From the NCBI GenBank assembly GCA_016781725.1, contig JADDPU010000347.1, forward strand, positions 1-6,077: a stretch of 6,077 nucleotides of DNA. The letters run 5' to 3'. The first letter of the stretch is position 1, and each line of letters starts with the position of its first letter. Under the pieces are notes generated by a model. The model made no database searches and had not been told where the DNA came from. It saw nothing but the letters and a program-made list of their open reading frames with translations. Source of the DNA: Rubrobacter sp. (lineage in GTDB: Bacteria; Actinomycetota; Rubrobacteria; Rubrobacterales; Rubrobacteraceae). Below are positions 1-5,915 of this stretch, one piece after another. A program made the position numbers and the translations under genes.

Positions 1-1
1 T

Positions 2-1855
2 AAACAGGCAGAGGAGCTGCGTTGCAGCGAGGAGCGGTTCAGAAGCACCTTCGACGAAGCTGCTATCGGCATGGCCGTGGCTGAGCTAGACGGAAGGTTC
101 GTCCGGGTAAATCGCTCGCTGTGCGAGATGGTCGGCTACTCTGAGGAGGAGTTGCTGGCCTCCACCTTCCTAGAGATTACCCATCCGGACGACATAGGGG
201 TGACTCTTGACCGTAGTGGCCGGATGCTGAGGGGCGAGGCCGACAGTTTCCAGACGGAGAAGCGCTTCCTTCACGCCGATGGTCATACAGTGTGGGCCTT
301 GCTCAACGTCTCTGTTGTGAGAGATCCGGAAGAACACCCCCGCTATTTCATAGCCCAGATCCAGGACATAACCGGTCGCAAGGAGGCCGAGGAGGCGGTC
401 GAGCGACTCAGCCGACGCAATCAACTCATTCTGGGCTCGGCAGGTGAAGGTATCTATGGACTGGACCGAAAAGGTAGGACTATCTTCGTCAACCCAGCGG
501 CGGCGGACTTGACCGGGTTTAGTTCCGAGGATCTGATCGGCAAGGACCAGCACCACGCTGTTCACCACTCTCGGCCCGATGGGACCCTTTACCCAAAAGA
601 GGAGTGCCCTATCCATGCGACGCTCAGAAATGGGGAGGCCCGACGTGCGGACGACGAGGTCTTCTGGCGCAAGGACGGTACGAGCTTCCCTGTGGAGTAC
701 ACGAGTACCCCGATTTGGGAGAACGGCGAGGTAACCGGGGTGGTGGTGACCTTCACCGACATCACCGAGCGCAAGGAGGCCGAGAAGGAGAAGAGCAAGC
801 AGGTGCGTTACGCAGCCTTACGGGCGGACATGGGCGCTGCCCTCGCCGAGGGCGGTACCTTGCCTGAAATCTTGCAGCGGTGCACGGAGTGCATGGTCCA
901 GCACTTGGATGCAGCATTCGCCCGAATCTGGACGCTCGATGAAGGGGCGGAGATGCTGGAGTTGCAGGCCAGCGCAGGGATGTACACCCACCTCGATGGT
1001 CTCCACAGCCGGGTACCCGTCGGGGAGTACAAGATCGGCCTCATCGCCGAAGAGCGGTTGCCGCACCTGACCAACGACGTCACAAACGATCCTCTTGTGA
1101 GCGACAAGGAATGGGCCGAACAAGAGGGGATGGTGTCCTTCGCCGGTCATCCCTTGATCGTGGAGGGTCGGTTGGTGGGGGTGATGGCCATGTTCTGCCG
1201 GGAGTCTCTTGAGGAGGATGCCATCGAGGCACTGGCGTCCGTGGCGGATGTGATCGCCCAGGGCATCGAGCGCAAGAGGGCAGAGGAGCGTCTGCGCCAC
1301 CAGGCGTTCCACGACCCGCTGACCGACTTGCCCAACCGTCACCTTTTCTCGGACCGTCTCAAGCAGGCCCTTAGGCGCACCAGGCGGAAGAAGGGCCGCC
1401 GAGTGGCGGTCCTCTTCATGGACCTGGATAACTTCAAGGCCATCAACGACTCCTTGGGGCACGAGGTCGGCGACAGGCTGCTCGTGGCGGTGGCCGAGCG
1501 CCTTGGGGGGGCTTGCGCTTCGAGGACACGCTGGCCCGTTTCGGCGGGGACGAGTTCACCGTCTTGCTGGAGGATGTGGAGAGCCCCCAGGAGGCGGTAC
1601 GGGTGGCCGAACGCATCGTGGAGAGTCTTAAGGTACCGTTCGTCGTGGACGGGAGGGAGTTCTTTGTCAGGACCAGCATCGGCGTCTCCCTGGGCACCTC
1701 TCGCACCAAGTCTCCGCAGGAGATCCTGCGGGACGCTGACACAGCGATGTACCGGGCCAAGGACGAAGCCGCCGATTACCGGGTGTTTGACTCGGACATG
1801 CACGAGCGGGTCCTGGGCCGCCTGGAGCTGGAGAACGACCTCTGGAGGGCTTTAG
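2..1855 (+). CDS. PAS-PAS-GAF-GGDEF sensor, N-terminal portion of a frameshifted diguanylate cyclase/phosphodiesterase (5' partial)
   Basis: This is the sensory part of a cyclic di-GMP enzyme. The frame is open from base 2, and PAS-like sequence (SEERFRSTFDEAAIGMAV) precedes the first ATG at 71, so the true start lies outside the window. Counting the codon at base 2 as residue 1, I see PAS domain 1 (about 10-130, ending in QDITGRKEAEEA), PAS domain 2 (about 140-258, ending in FTDITERKEAE), a GAF domain (about 277-420, with FAGHPLIVEGRLVGVMAMF) and the start of a GGDEF domain (FHDPLTDLPNR, then FMDLDNFKAIND with the metal-binding Asp). After the G7 run at 1505-1511 the frame leaves the GGDEF domain, and the last ~115 residues are out-of-frame sequence ending at 1855. 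No membrane segment is visible in the part present, so it is probably cytosolic. PAS/GAF domains commonly bind small ligands or cofactors; the ligand cannot be read from the sequence. As it stands this product would lack the GGDEF signature and the EAL domain. Confidence 0.9.
   Translation, partial: KQAEELRCSEERFRSTFDEAAIGMAVAELDGRFVRVNRSLCEMVGYSEEELLASTFLEITHPDDIGVTLDRSGRMLRGEADSFQTEKRFLHADGHTVWALLNVSVVRDPEEHPRYFIAQIQDITGRKEAEEAVERLSRRNQLILGSAGEGIYGLDRKGRTIFVNPAAADLTGFSSEDLIGKDQHHAVHHSRPDGTLYPKEECPIHATLRNGEARRADDEVFWRKDGTSFPVEYTSTPIWENGEVTGVVVTFTDITERKEAEKEKSKQVRYAALRADMGAALAEGGTLPEILQRCTECMVQHLDAAFARIWTLDEGAEMLELQASAGMYTHLDGLHSRVPVGEYKIGLIAEERLPHLTNDVTNDPLVSDKEWAEQEGMVSFAGHPLIVEGRLVGVMAMFCRESLEEDAIEALASVADVIAQGIERKRAEERLRHQAFHDPLTDLPNRHLFSDRLKQALRRTRRKKGRRVAVLFMDLDNFKAINDSLGHEVGDRLLVAVAERLGGACASRTRWPVSAGTSSPSCWRMWRAPRRRYGWPNASWRVLRYRSSWTGGSSLSGPASASPWAPLAPSLRRRSCGTLTQRCTGPRTKPPITGCLTRTCTSGSWAAWSWRTTSGGL
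1505..1511 (+). other. G7 homopolymer where the GGDEF-EAL reading frame breaks
   Basis: Seven consecutive G follow the CTT codon of the VAERL motif. Upstream codons start at positions 2 mod 3 and downstream GGDEF-EAL codons at 1 mod 3, so one extra base (G8) or a -1 slip is needed here to join them. The zero-frame codons are CTT GGG GGG GCT. A glycyl-tRNA in the P site on the second GGG can re-pair fully one base back. The break could be a base-calling error, a fixed or phase-variable mutation, or slippage. Confidence 0.85.
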
Positions 1856-2589
1856 AGCGGGAAGAGTTCCGCCTGTTCTACCAGCCCAAGGTTCGTCTCA
1901 AAGAGGAGGACACGGTCGCCGAGATCGAGGCCCTCTTGCGTTGGCAGCATCCCCAAAGGGGCCTCGTGATGCCCGACGAGTTTATCCCGATAGCCGAGGA
2001 GACGGGCCTGATCGTGCCCATCGGGAGGTGGGTCCTGAAGGAAGCGTGCCGCCAGGTTAAGGAGTGGCAGGATCGCTACCCCAAAGCCCCGCCCCTCGTC
2101 GCCTGCGTGAACGTCGCCGCCGGTCAACTGCGGTATCCGGATCTCCTCAACGACGTAGGCTCGGCGCTTTGGGAGAGTGGGATCGAGGGCAGGAGCCTCG
2201 CCCTTGAGATCACCGAGAGCGCCCTGCTCAAGGACATGCAGACGAGCACGACGCTGCTGGAGGAGCTGAGGAGGGAGGGGATCAGGTTCGCCCTTGACGA
2301 CTTCGGCAGCGAGTACTCGTCCCTGTCGTACCTGATGCGGCTGCCCGTGGACTTCGTGAAGATCGACAAGTCGTTCGTTTGGGACCTCGGGGAAGACCCC
2401 AGGGCGGCTATACTCGTGGAGGCGATAATTTCGCTGGCCCACTCGCTGGGGCTCGAGGCCGTAGGGGAGGGGGTTGAGAGCGCAGAGCAGCTGGAGTACC
2501 TGAGGAGGATGGGCTGCGATCTCGTCCAGGGCTACCACCTGGCAAGACCCGTGCCCCCCGAAGATATGCCGGTGTTCTTGGCGAAGTAG
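1513..2589 (+). CDS. GGDEF-EAL catalytic portion of the same frameshifted cyclic di-GMP enzyme
   Basis: This is the continuation of the upstream frame after a one-base shift. It carries the catalytic half of the GGDEF domain and the whole EAL domain, which respectively make cyclic di-GMP from GTP and hydrolyse it to pGpG. Counting the TTG at 1513 as residue 1, the product-inhibition I-site RxxD (RFED, 2-5) lies five residues before an intact GGDEF (11-15). The EAL domain (about 110-355) has EAL at 139-141 and the expected catalytic/metal residues Asn200, Glu232 (LEITES), Asp262-Asp263 (DDFGS), Lys283 (KIDKSF) and Glu319 (GEGVES), then a QGYHLARP ending. The phosphodiesterase therefore looks competent. 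The TTG has no Shine-Dalgarno sequence, only the G run, so I do not believe it is a real start. Adding one base to the G run gives ERL-GGG-LRFED, matching normal GGDEF spacing and a protein of at least 862 residues within the window. The frame ends at TAG 2587-2589, convergent with the next gene. Confidence 0.88.
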   Translation: MRFEDTLARFGGDEFTVLLEDVESPQEAVRVAERIVESLKVPFVVDGREFFVRTSIGVSLGTSRTKSPQEILRDADTAMYRAKDEAADYRVFDSDMHERVLGRLELENDLWRALEREEFRLFYQPKVRLKEEDTVAEIEALLRWQHPQRGLVMPDEFIPIAEETGLIVPIGRWVLKEACRQVKEWQDRYPKAPPLVACVNVAAGQLRYPDLLNDVGSALWESGIEGRSLALEITESALLKDMQTSTTLLEELRREGIRFALDDFGSEYSSLSYLMRLPVDFVKIDKSFVWDLGEDPRAAILVEAIISLAHSLGLEAVGEGVESAEQLEYLRRMGCDLVQGYHLARPVPPEDMPVFLAK

Positions 2590-2619
2590 ATCCTCGTTGA
2601 GCCCGTAAGGTTATGCCAA

Positions 2620-2636
2620 AGCCAGTGGGGGTGGCT
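2620..2636 (+). terminator. small hairpin after the GGDEF-EAL gene, possible terminator
   Basis: AGCCA (2620-2624) pairs with TGGCT (2632-2636) around a GTGGGGG loop, 31 bases after the stop codon at 2589. There is no T tract, so it would be an atypical terminator. Its position between convergent genes is the main support. Confidence 0.3.
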
Positions 2637-2640
2637 CTAC

Positions 2641-2686
2641 TCTCGGTACCCTCAGCTATTGGGGCACCAACCGGACCGTACCGAGA
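2641..2686. terminator. 9-bp perfect inverted repeat between convergent genes, possible bidirectional terminator
   Basis: TCTCGGTAC (2641-2649) is exactly complementary to GTACCGAGA (2678-2686), with a 28-base spacer. The spacer holds a smaller TTGG/CCAA stem (2659-2670). The structure spans the 3' end and stop codon of the minus-strand 85 aa gene and lies 52 bases past the + strand GGDEF-EAL stop. That position fits a shared transcription end. No U-rich tract follows on either strand. Confidence 0.35.
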
Positions 2687-2913
2687 CTACCGGGGGTAGA
2701 TCGGCCCTCAACGAGCTTTATGTTGAGTTCTCCCCGCTCGGAGATGGGGGCGGTGTCGTTTTGCACTAGCAGGCGGGGCCTAAAGCCCGCAAGCTCCAAC
2801 TCGGCGTCCTCCGGGGGAGCGCCCCTCACCTCGATGCCGGGACGAGCGTGTTGGATCGAGGCGGCTACGGCTTCGCGGTACATCTTTGGTGAGACGGTTA
2901 CCAGTACGCGCAC
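2656..2913 (-). CDS. small protein resembling the first half of a receiver-like fold, possibly truncated
   Basis: I do not recognise a named function. The 85 aa product begins MRVLVTVSPKMYREAV and then reads as alternating strand and helix: strand 1 (1-8), helix 1 (10-24), strand 2 (IEVRG, 27-31), helix 2 (about 36-44) and strand 3 (RLLVQND, 47-53). This is the order of the first half of a CheY-like receiver, but the usual acidic pair after strand 1 is absent and the domain stops short. The tail (about 60-85) is low in recognisable structure. The start is GTG at 2913, with AGGAG six bases upstream. An ATG four bases further upstream is in another frame. It is the last gene of a minus-strand group behind the response regulator, 134 bases after the preceding stop, so co-transcription is possible but not certain. 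It may be a relative of a longer protein cut short at its 3' end; the inverted repeat at 2641-2686 covers its stop codon. Confidence 0.6.
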   Translation of the reverse strand: MRVLVTVSPKMYREAVAASIQHARPGIEVRGAPPEDAELELAGFRPRLLVQNDTAPISERGELNIKLVEGRSTPGSLGTVRLVPQ

Positions 2914-2923
2914 ATCGTTCTCC

Positions 2924-2941
2924 TACCTGGGAAGACAGGTA
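2924..2941 (-). promoter_or_regulatory. 6-bp hairpin touching the ribosome binding site of the 85 aa gene
   Basis: On the minus strand TACCTG and CAGGTA pair around a TCTTCC loop, and the GGAG of the Shine-Dalgarno sequence follows immediately. A stem this close to the binding site could affect translation of the gene starting at 2913. The stem is short, so this is a weak call. Confidence 0.3.
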
Positions 2942-2979
2942 AAATGTGTTGTACCCGCCCATCACCCCGGCTGATGCAC

Positions 2980-3023
2980 GCGAACCTCCGAGACTCCTCG
3001 TCCCCGACGGTGGGTGAATAGGG
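2980..3023 (-). repeat. intergenic repeat, copy 1 (~45 bases)
   Basis: On the + strand it reads GCGAACCTC-C-GAGA, an 11-base spacer, CGACG-G-TGGGTG, two bases, TAGGG. It matches copy 2 at 3287-3331 at about 35 of 45 positions by hand alignment, with one base of length difference. It lies between the 61-70 aa gene and the 85 aa gene, ending 67 bases before the GTG start of the latter. Confidence 0.6.
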
Positions 3024-3047
3024 GATGCTCAGCCGACGGCTCCTCTG

Positions 3048-3260
3048 TTATGCCTCCGGTTCCCCCAACCCAGACCTCACCCTCTCAAGGGCGTCCGCTA
3101 CGGCGAGCCTGGCCGCCGCTACGGCGTGCACTAGGTCCATCTCGGCTTGCTCGGCGGAGCCGGGGTCGAGGAAGTGCTGGGCATCGCGCAGCTCGCGGTC
3201 GGCGCCGGCCAAGTGCTCCCGCAGCCGCTCCATAGTCCTCCTGTCGCGGTGCTCCGTCAC
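3048..3260 (-). CDS. small helical protein of unknown function
   Basis: I do not recognise this protein. From GTG 3260 it has 70 residues (VTEHRDRRTM...); from the internal ATG 3233 it has 61 (MERLREHL...). Both starts have a Shine-Dalgarno sequence: GGAGGT four bases before the GTG and AGGAGG three bases before the ATG. I prefer the GTG because of its spacing, but the ATG remains possible. The sequence is rich in Ala, Leu, Arg and Glu without proline in its core, and reads as two amphipathic helices (about 10-29 and 38-63) joined by a DPGS turn. It has no membrane segment or signal peptide. It lies 77 bases downstream of the response regulator and in the same direction, so it may be co-transcribed. 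A small soluble partner or adaptor protein would fit, but that is only inference. Confidence 0.55.
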   Translation of the reverse strand: MTEHRDRRTMERLREHLAGADRELRDAQHFLDPGSAEQAEMDLVHAVAAARLAVADALERVRSGLGEPEA

Positions 3261-3286
3261 GTCTACCTCCGAAGGACTAAAGCTAT

Positions 3287-3331
3287 GCGAACCTCTGAGA
3301 GTTTCGCTTCCTCGACGTTGGGTGGCTAGGG
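3287..3331 (-). repeat. intergenic repeat, copy 2 (~45 bases)
   Basis: On the + strand it reads GCGAACCTC-T-GAGA, a 12-base spacer, CGACG-T-TGGGTG, two bases, TAGGG. It matches copy 1 at 2980-3023. On the minus strand this copy can fold: GCGAA pairs with TTCGC and CTC with GAG inside it. It sits between the stop of the response regulator (3338) and the GTG of the 70 aa gene (3260). Confidence 0.6.
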
Positions 3332-3337
3332 CTGCGG

Positions 3338-4018
3338 TCAGCCGCCCGAAGAGCCATTCCCATCGGAGGAGGTGATCTCGCCTAGCCCTATCCACTGCTC
3401 CATGAGGGCCATCCTCACCGCCTCGCTCCTGGAGTTGACCCCTATCTTCTGGTAGACGTTGGCCAGGTGGCGCTTGACCGTCGCCTCCGAAAGGTGCAGC
3501 TCCTCGGCGATCAGGCGGTTGGAGAGGCCGCGGGCTGCCAGCACCACTATCTCGGTCTCCCTTTCGGAGAGCGCGCCGGCTGTGGGCTCCTGCCCGATCC
3601 TCTCGATGAGACCCCGGGGCATCGAGACCACCAAGTTGCCCTCGTCCGGCTTGCGGCTTGCGGCCTCTATGGTGGCCAACAGCTCCTCGGTTGAGGAGGT
3701 CTTGTGCAGGTAGGCGTCTATGCCCATCCCTGCGAGGGCCTTTAGGTAGCGCAAGTTGTCGAACATGGTGAGGACCACTATCCTCGAGTCCGGGGAGGCC
3801 GTGCGTATCCTGGAGATGACATCCTTCGCCGTGTTCAGCTCCTGGTCTATCTGGGTGATGACCACGTCGGGTTTGTTCTTTCCGATGGCGGACACCGCGT
3901 CCTCGCCCGTCGAAGAGCGCCCCACGACCTCTATGCCTTCGCCGCGGGAGGAGAGGATGGCCTCCAGGCCCTCCCTGAACATGATGTGGTCGTCCGCCAG
4001 GTGCACCCGTACGCCCAT
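3338..4018 (-). CDS. NarL/LuxR-type response regulator with an atypical receiver domain
   Basis: This 226 aa product is a two-domain DNA-binding regulator of usual family length. The receiver domain (about 3-120) has the acidic pair Asp9-Asp10 (ADDH), Thr84 (VVLTMFD) and Lys106 (YLHKTSS). The position of the phosphorylated Asp is Gln56: PDVVITQIDQ where typical members read PDVVLMDIRM. Ordinary Asp phosphorylation at that site is therefore not expected, although Asp58 lies nearby. The C-terminal LuxR-type helix-turn-helix (about 149-206) is complete: LSERETEIVVLAARGLSN, then LSEATVKRHLANVYQKIGV. A short Gly/Ser-rich tail ends the protein. The start is ATG 4018, with AAGGAG eight bases upstream. 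No histidine kinase is encoded next to it in the window. It heads a minus-strand group with two small genes. It could act without phosphorylation, by protein or ligand contact, as known for some atypical response regulators; targets are unknown. Confidence 0.92.
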   Translation of the reverse strand: MGVRVHLADDHIMFREGLEAILSSRGEGIEVVGRSSTGEDAVSAIGKNKPDVVITQIDQELNTAKDVISRIRTASPDSRIVVLTMFDNLRYLKALAGMGIDAYLHKTSSTEELLATIEAASRKPDEGNLVVSMPRGLIERIGQEPTAGALSERETEIVVLAARGLSNRLIAEELHLSEATVKRHLANVYQKIGVNSRSEAVRMALMEQWIGLGEITSSDGNGSSGG

Positions 4019-4349
4019 CTCTGCCGCTCCTTCCTCATGAACAAGGTCCGAGCCGGAAAGCGCACACGGAGATCGCTCAAGAATCGTTCTTGGTCACCCA
4101 AGTAAACCACACCCCGGGGGGGTTTTGTAGCTTTTGCATCCAGTGACCCCAGAGGTGTAGGGCTGGTGGGAGAACTACCCACGCAACGGGAGCAGCCTAT
4201 CAGCGAGACAAGGAGCGACGCGTTCATCGTGAATTCATCACCGCTTGTCATGCTGGTCTTAGGGATAGCCGAGGTGCGAGCAACCTGCGAACAACGAGTC
4301 TTGGCAACGTAAGATGCTAGGGTCGCGGGCGAACGAAGGGGAGGTGCCC
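4019..4349. other. 331-base region without a gene between divergent genes, with overlapping hairpins
   Basis: No convincing coding frame is seen on either strand. It separates the minus-strand response regulator from the + strand 89 aa gene, so it should hold both promoters, but I find no convincing -35/-10 pair. On the minus strand several stems share bases: GGTCAC/GTGACC (4148-4143 with 4097-4092) enclosing an ACCCC/GGGGT hairpin; CTTGG-GTGA-CCAAG (4102-4089); and CAAGAA-CGA-TTCTTG (4092-4078). A further stem-loop is at 4158-4199. These would lie in the 5' leader of the regulator mRNA if transcription starts upstream of them. Confidence 0.5.
4158..4199. other. two-part stem-loop in the divergent intergenic region
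   Basis: On the + strand GTGGG (4166-4170) pairs with CCCAC (4178-4182) around a 7-base loop. Outside it, GGCTG (4161-4165) pairs with CAGCC (4193-4197), extendable to seven pairs with one bulged G. The loop is not a tRNA T-loop and no T tract follows. Its role is unknown. Confidence 0.4.
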
Positions 4350-4619
4350 ATGAGGGCGGAAACGATCTGGCTAATGAGGGCGATAAGGGCGCGATACCCC
4401 GACGTCGAAGCGGGCGCGATGGTCGACCCGTACGCCGCTGCCCACGACGCCGCGCTCAATCCCGACGGGCCCGGGTACGACACGGCCATACGCGAGCTGC
4501 TAGACGCCCACGCGTTGAGGAGTTCGCCGGAGTGGGACAGACTGACCTCGACCGCAGTGGGGGTGAACCCGCAATACGAAGTAACGTCCAAGGGTGAGCT
4601 TATGATCTCGGGTGCATGA
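4350..4619 (+). CDS. small uncharacterised protein, possible winged-helix-like C-terminus
   Basis: The product has 89 residues and I do not recognise a family. The start at ATG 4350 is chosen because GGAGGT sits five bases upstream; a further in-frame ATG at 4314 lacks such a site. Residues 4-20 (ETIWLMRAIRARYPDVE) and 42-56 (GYDTAIRELLDAHAL) look helical. The end, YEVTSKGELMIS (76-87), resembles the hairpin 'wing' that closes many small winged-helix proteins (Y-x-V/L-T-x-x-G). A DNA-binding or protein-binding role is thus possible but is inference only. It stands alone on the + strand, divergent from the response regulator and convergent with the HD-GYP gene. There is no signal peptide or membrane segment. 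Confidence 0.65.
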   Translation: MRAETIWLMRAIRARYPDVEAGAMVDPYAAAHDAALNPDGPGYDTAIRELLDAHALRSSPEWDRLTSTAVGVNPQYEVTSKGELMISGA

Positions 4620-4670
4620 CCACTCTTAGGGTTACGTCGCAGGACCGGCTGAAGAAGCGCATCGGCCCGG

Positions 4671-4694
4671 CCAGGACGCTCCGGGCCGTCCTGG
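4671..4694. terminator. 8-bp perfect hairpin between convergent genes, likely bidirectional terminator
   Basis: CCAGGACG (4671-4678) and CGTCCTGG (4687-4694) are exactly complementary around an 8-base loop. It lies 52 bases after the 89 aa gene stop and 93 bases after the HD-GYP stop, between the two convergent ends. There is no strong T tract; such U-poor hairpins are commonly proposed as terminators in high-GC actinobacteria. Confidence 0.5.
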
Positions 4695-4786
4695 GATCAT
4701 AGTAGGGGCCGGAGCCCGACGGCACTGGAGGGAGCTGCCACCCACGAGAGAAGCCGATGGTACCGACGCTCTGGGGTGTTGCCTCG

Positions 4787-5911
4787 TCAGCGGTCTTTGC
4801 CAACCACCGCCAGGAACGCCTCGACCGTGCGCGGGCAGAACTGCGTGCCGGCGTGCTTCTCTAGTTTCTCCAGCGCCTCGTGCGTCTCTAACGCCTCCCG
4901 ATAGGGACGGGCGGAGGTCATGGCGTGGAAGGCATCGCACACCAGGATGATCCGGCTCGCCAGGGGGATCTCTTCCCCTTTGAGCCCGTCGGGGTAGCCT
5001 TTGCCATCCCACCTCTCGTGCTCGGCCCTTATCGCGGGCGCCAGGTGGGAAAGACCCTTGGTCGAGGCCACGATCTCCTCCCCGATCACCGGGTGCATCC
5101 GCATGAGCTCCCACTCGGCGTCGTTTAGCGGCCCCGGCTTTCTCAAGATGGCGTCGCCGATCCCGATCTTGCCCACGTCGTGCAGCAAGGCGACCTGCTG
5201 GACCTCGGCCGCCTCCTCCTCGGAGAGGCCCATGCGGCGCGCCACTGCCACCGCCTGCTCGACGAGGGCCCGAGAGTGGTCCCCCGTGTAGCCGTCACGG
5301 GCCACCAGGGCGGCCAGGAGCGCCCCCACGCCCGTCGCCCTGACCTCGAGACGCCTCTTCTCTGCCTCGATCTCCTCGCGCTCGATCTGGTCGGCCACCA
5401 GTCGGGCCAAGACCTCCATGAACCTGGCGTCGCGCTCCCGCAGGCGCGCCTCCGCGGAGTGGCTCAGGCAGCACAGAGTGCCGTAGACGCGGCCGTCCGA
5501 GAACCGCAGGGGCAACCCCACGTAGGAACCGATGCCGGCCTCGCGCGTGACCTCGAGGCCGCTAACGCGCTCGTCGTTTCTGGCGTCGGGGACCACGTTG
5601 GGGAGCGAACCGTCCACCACCCGCTTGCAGAAGGTGCCCTCCAGCGGGACACCGCCGCCCTCCCGCCACCCGAAGGATTCCGCATCGCCTTCCAGGGCGC
5701 GGAACTCCATCCGGTCCTCGGCGAACCTCGAGACGAAGGCGACGTCCATCTCCAGCGTCTCCCTGGCCAGGGCCATCGTGCGCCTTATGGCCTCGGGCGT
5801 GCGTTCGGAGGAGAGATTGGCCAGCCCTTCCAGCCTGCCCGCATCGGTGTGTCCGCCGGACGCTTCATGCTCGTGGAGGGGATATCCCCCGTCCGAATGG
5901 GATTGTCGCAT
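4787..5911 (-). CDS. GAF/HD-GYP cyclic di-GMP phosphodiesterase
   Basis: This 374 aa soluble protein should hydrolyse cyclic di-GMP. A GAF domain (about 35-180, with GTFCKRVVDGSLPNVVPDAR and YVGLPLRFSDGRVYGTLCCL) is joined by a charged helical linker (about 172-192) to an HD-GYP domain (about 192-370). The latter keeps His212, the His244-Asp245 pair with Lys248 (HDVGKIG), His273, the GYP motif at 305-307 (DGKGYPDGL) and Asp326 (VCDAF). The usual HHE before the GYP is EHE here (Glu297-His298-Glu299). I place the start at ATG 5911 because GGAGG lies four bases upstream; a GTG start at 5944 would fall inside the riboswitch aptamer. Translation is probably controlled by the GEMM-I element directly upstream. 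The GAF domain may sense a separate ligand that cannot be read from sequence. The gene ends at TGA 4787, convergent with the 89 aa gene. Confidence 0.93.
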   Translation of the reverse strand: MRQSHSDGGYPLHEHEASGGHTDAGRLEGLANLSSERTPEAIRRTMALARETLEMDVAFVSRFAEDRMEFRALEGDAESFGWREGGGVPLEGTFCKRVVDGSLPNVVPDARNDERVSGLEVTREAGIGSYVGLPLRFSDGRVYGTLCCLSHSAEARLRERDARFMEVLARLVADQIEREEIEAEKRRLEVRATGVGALLAALVARDGYTGDHSRALVEQAVAVARRMGLSEEEAAEVQQVALLHDVGKIGIGDAILRKPGPLNDAEWELMRMHPVIGEEIVASTKGLSHLAPAIRAEHERWDGKGYPDGLKGEEIPLASRIILVCDAFHAMTSARPYREALETHEALEKLEKHAGTQFCPRTVEAFLAVVGKDR

Positions 5912-5915
5912 AAGG

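Noticed and set aside
818..1462. Long open frames antisense to the PAS/GAF/GGDEF gene and to the HD-GYP gene.
   Set aside because: They are expected in GC-rich coding DNA, have no recognisable domains, and lie opposite well-supported genes.
1513..1515. TTG at 1513 as the true start of a separate GGDEF-EAL gene.
   Set aside because: It lies in the middle of the GGDEF domain, has no usable Shine-Dalgarno spacing, and would leave half a domain; a frame break explains the data better.
2975..3331. Tiny + strand frames within both repeat copies, each from an ATG to a TAG of 14-15 codons.
   Set aside because: The reading frame is not kept between the two copies at their 5' halves and no ribosome binding site precedes them.
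4105..4150. A second GEMM-like core on the minus strand (GGATGCAAAAGCTAC) before the response regulator.
   Set aside because: It resembles the GCGCAAAGCC block but has an extra A, and there is no GGCAAACC segment and no GNRA-capped stem before it. A covariance-model search of 4019-4349 would settle it.
4158..4199. Possible tRNA: the stem GTGGG/CCCAC with a 7-base loop looked like a T-arm.
   Set aside because: The loop lacks the TTCRA signature, and no anticodon arm or acceptor stem can be built around it.
4253..4330. Promoter for the 89 aa gene from TTGTCA near 4247 or TAAGAT near 4310.
   Set aside because: Neither hexamer has a partner at 16-18 bases, so I do not call a promoter.
5722..5746. 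A third copy of the intergenic repeat inside the HD-GYP gene (GCGAACCTCGAGA followed by CGACG).
   Set aside because: It is in frame within conserved coding sequence (SRFAEDRM region), lacks the TGGGTG/TAGGG end, and is most simply a chance codon match.
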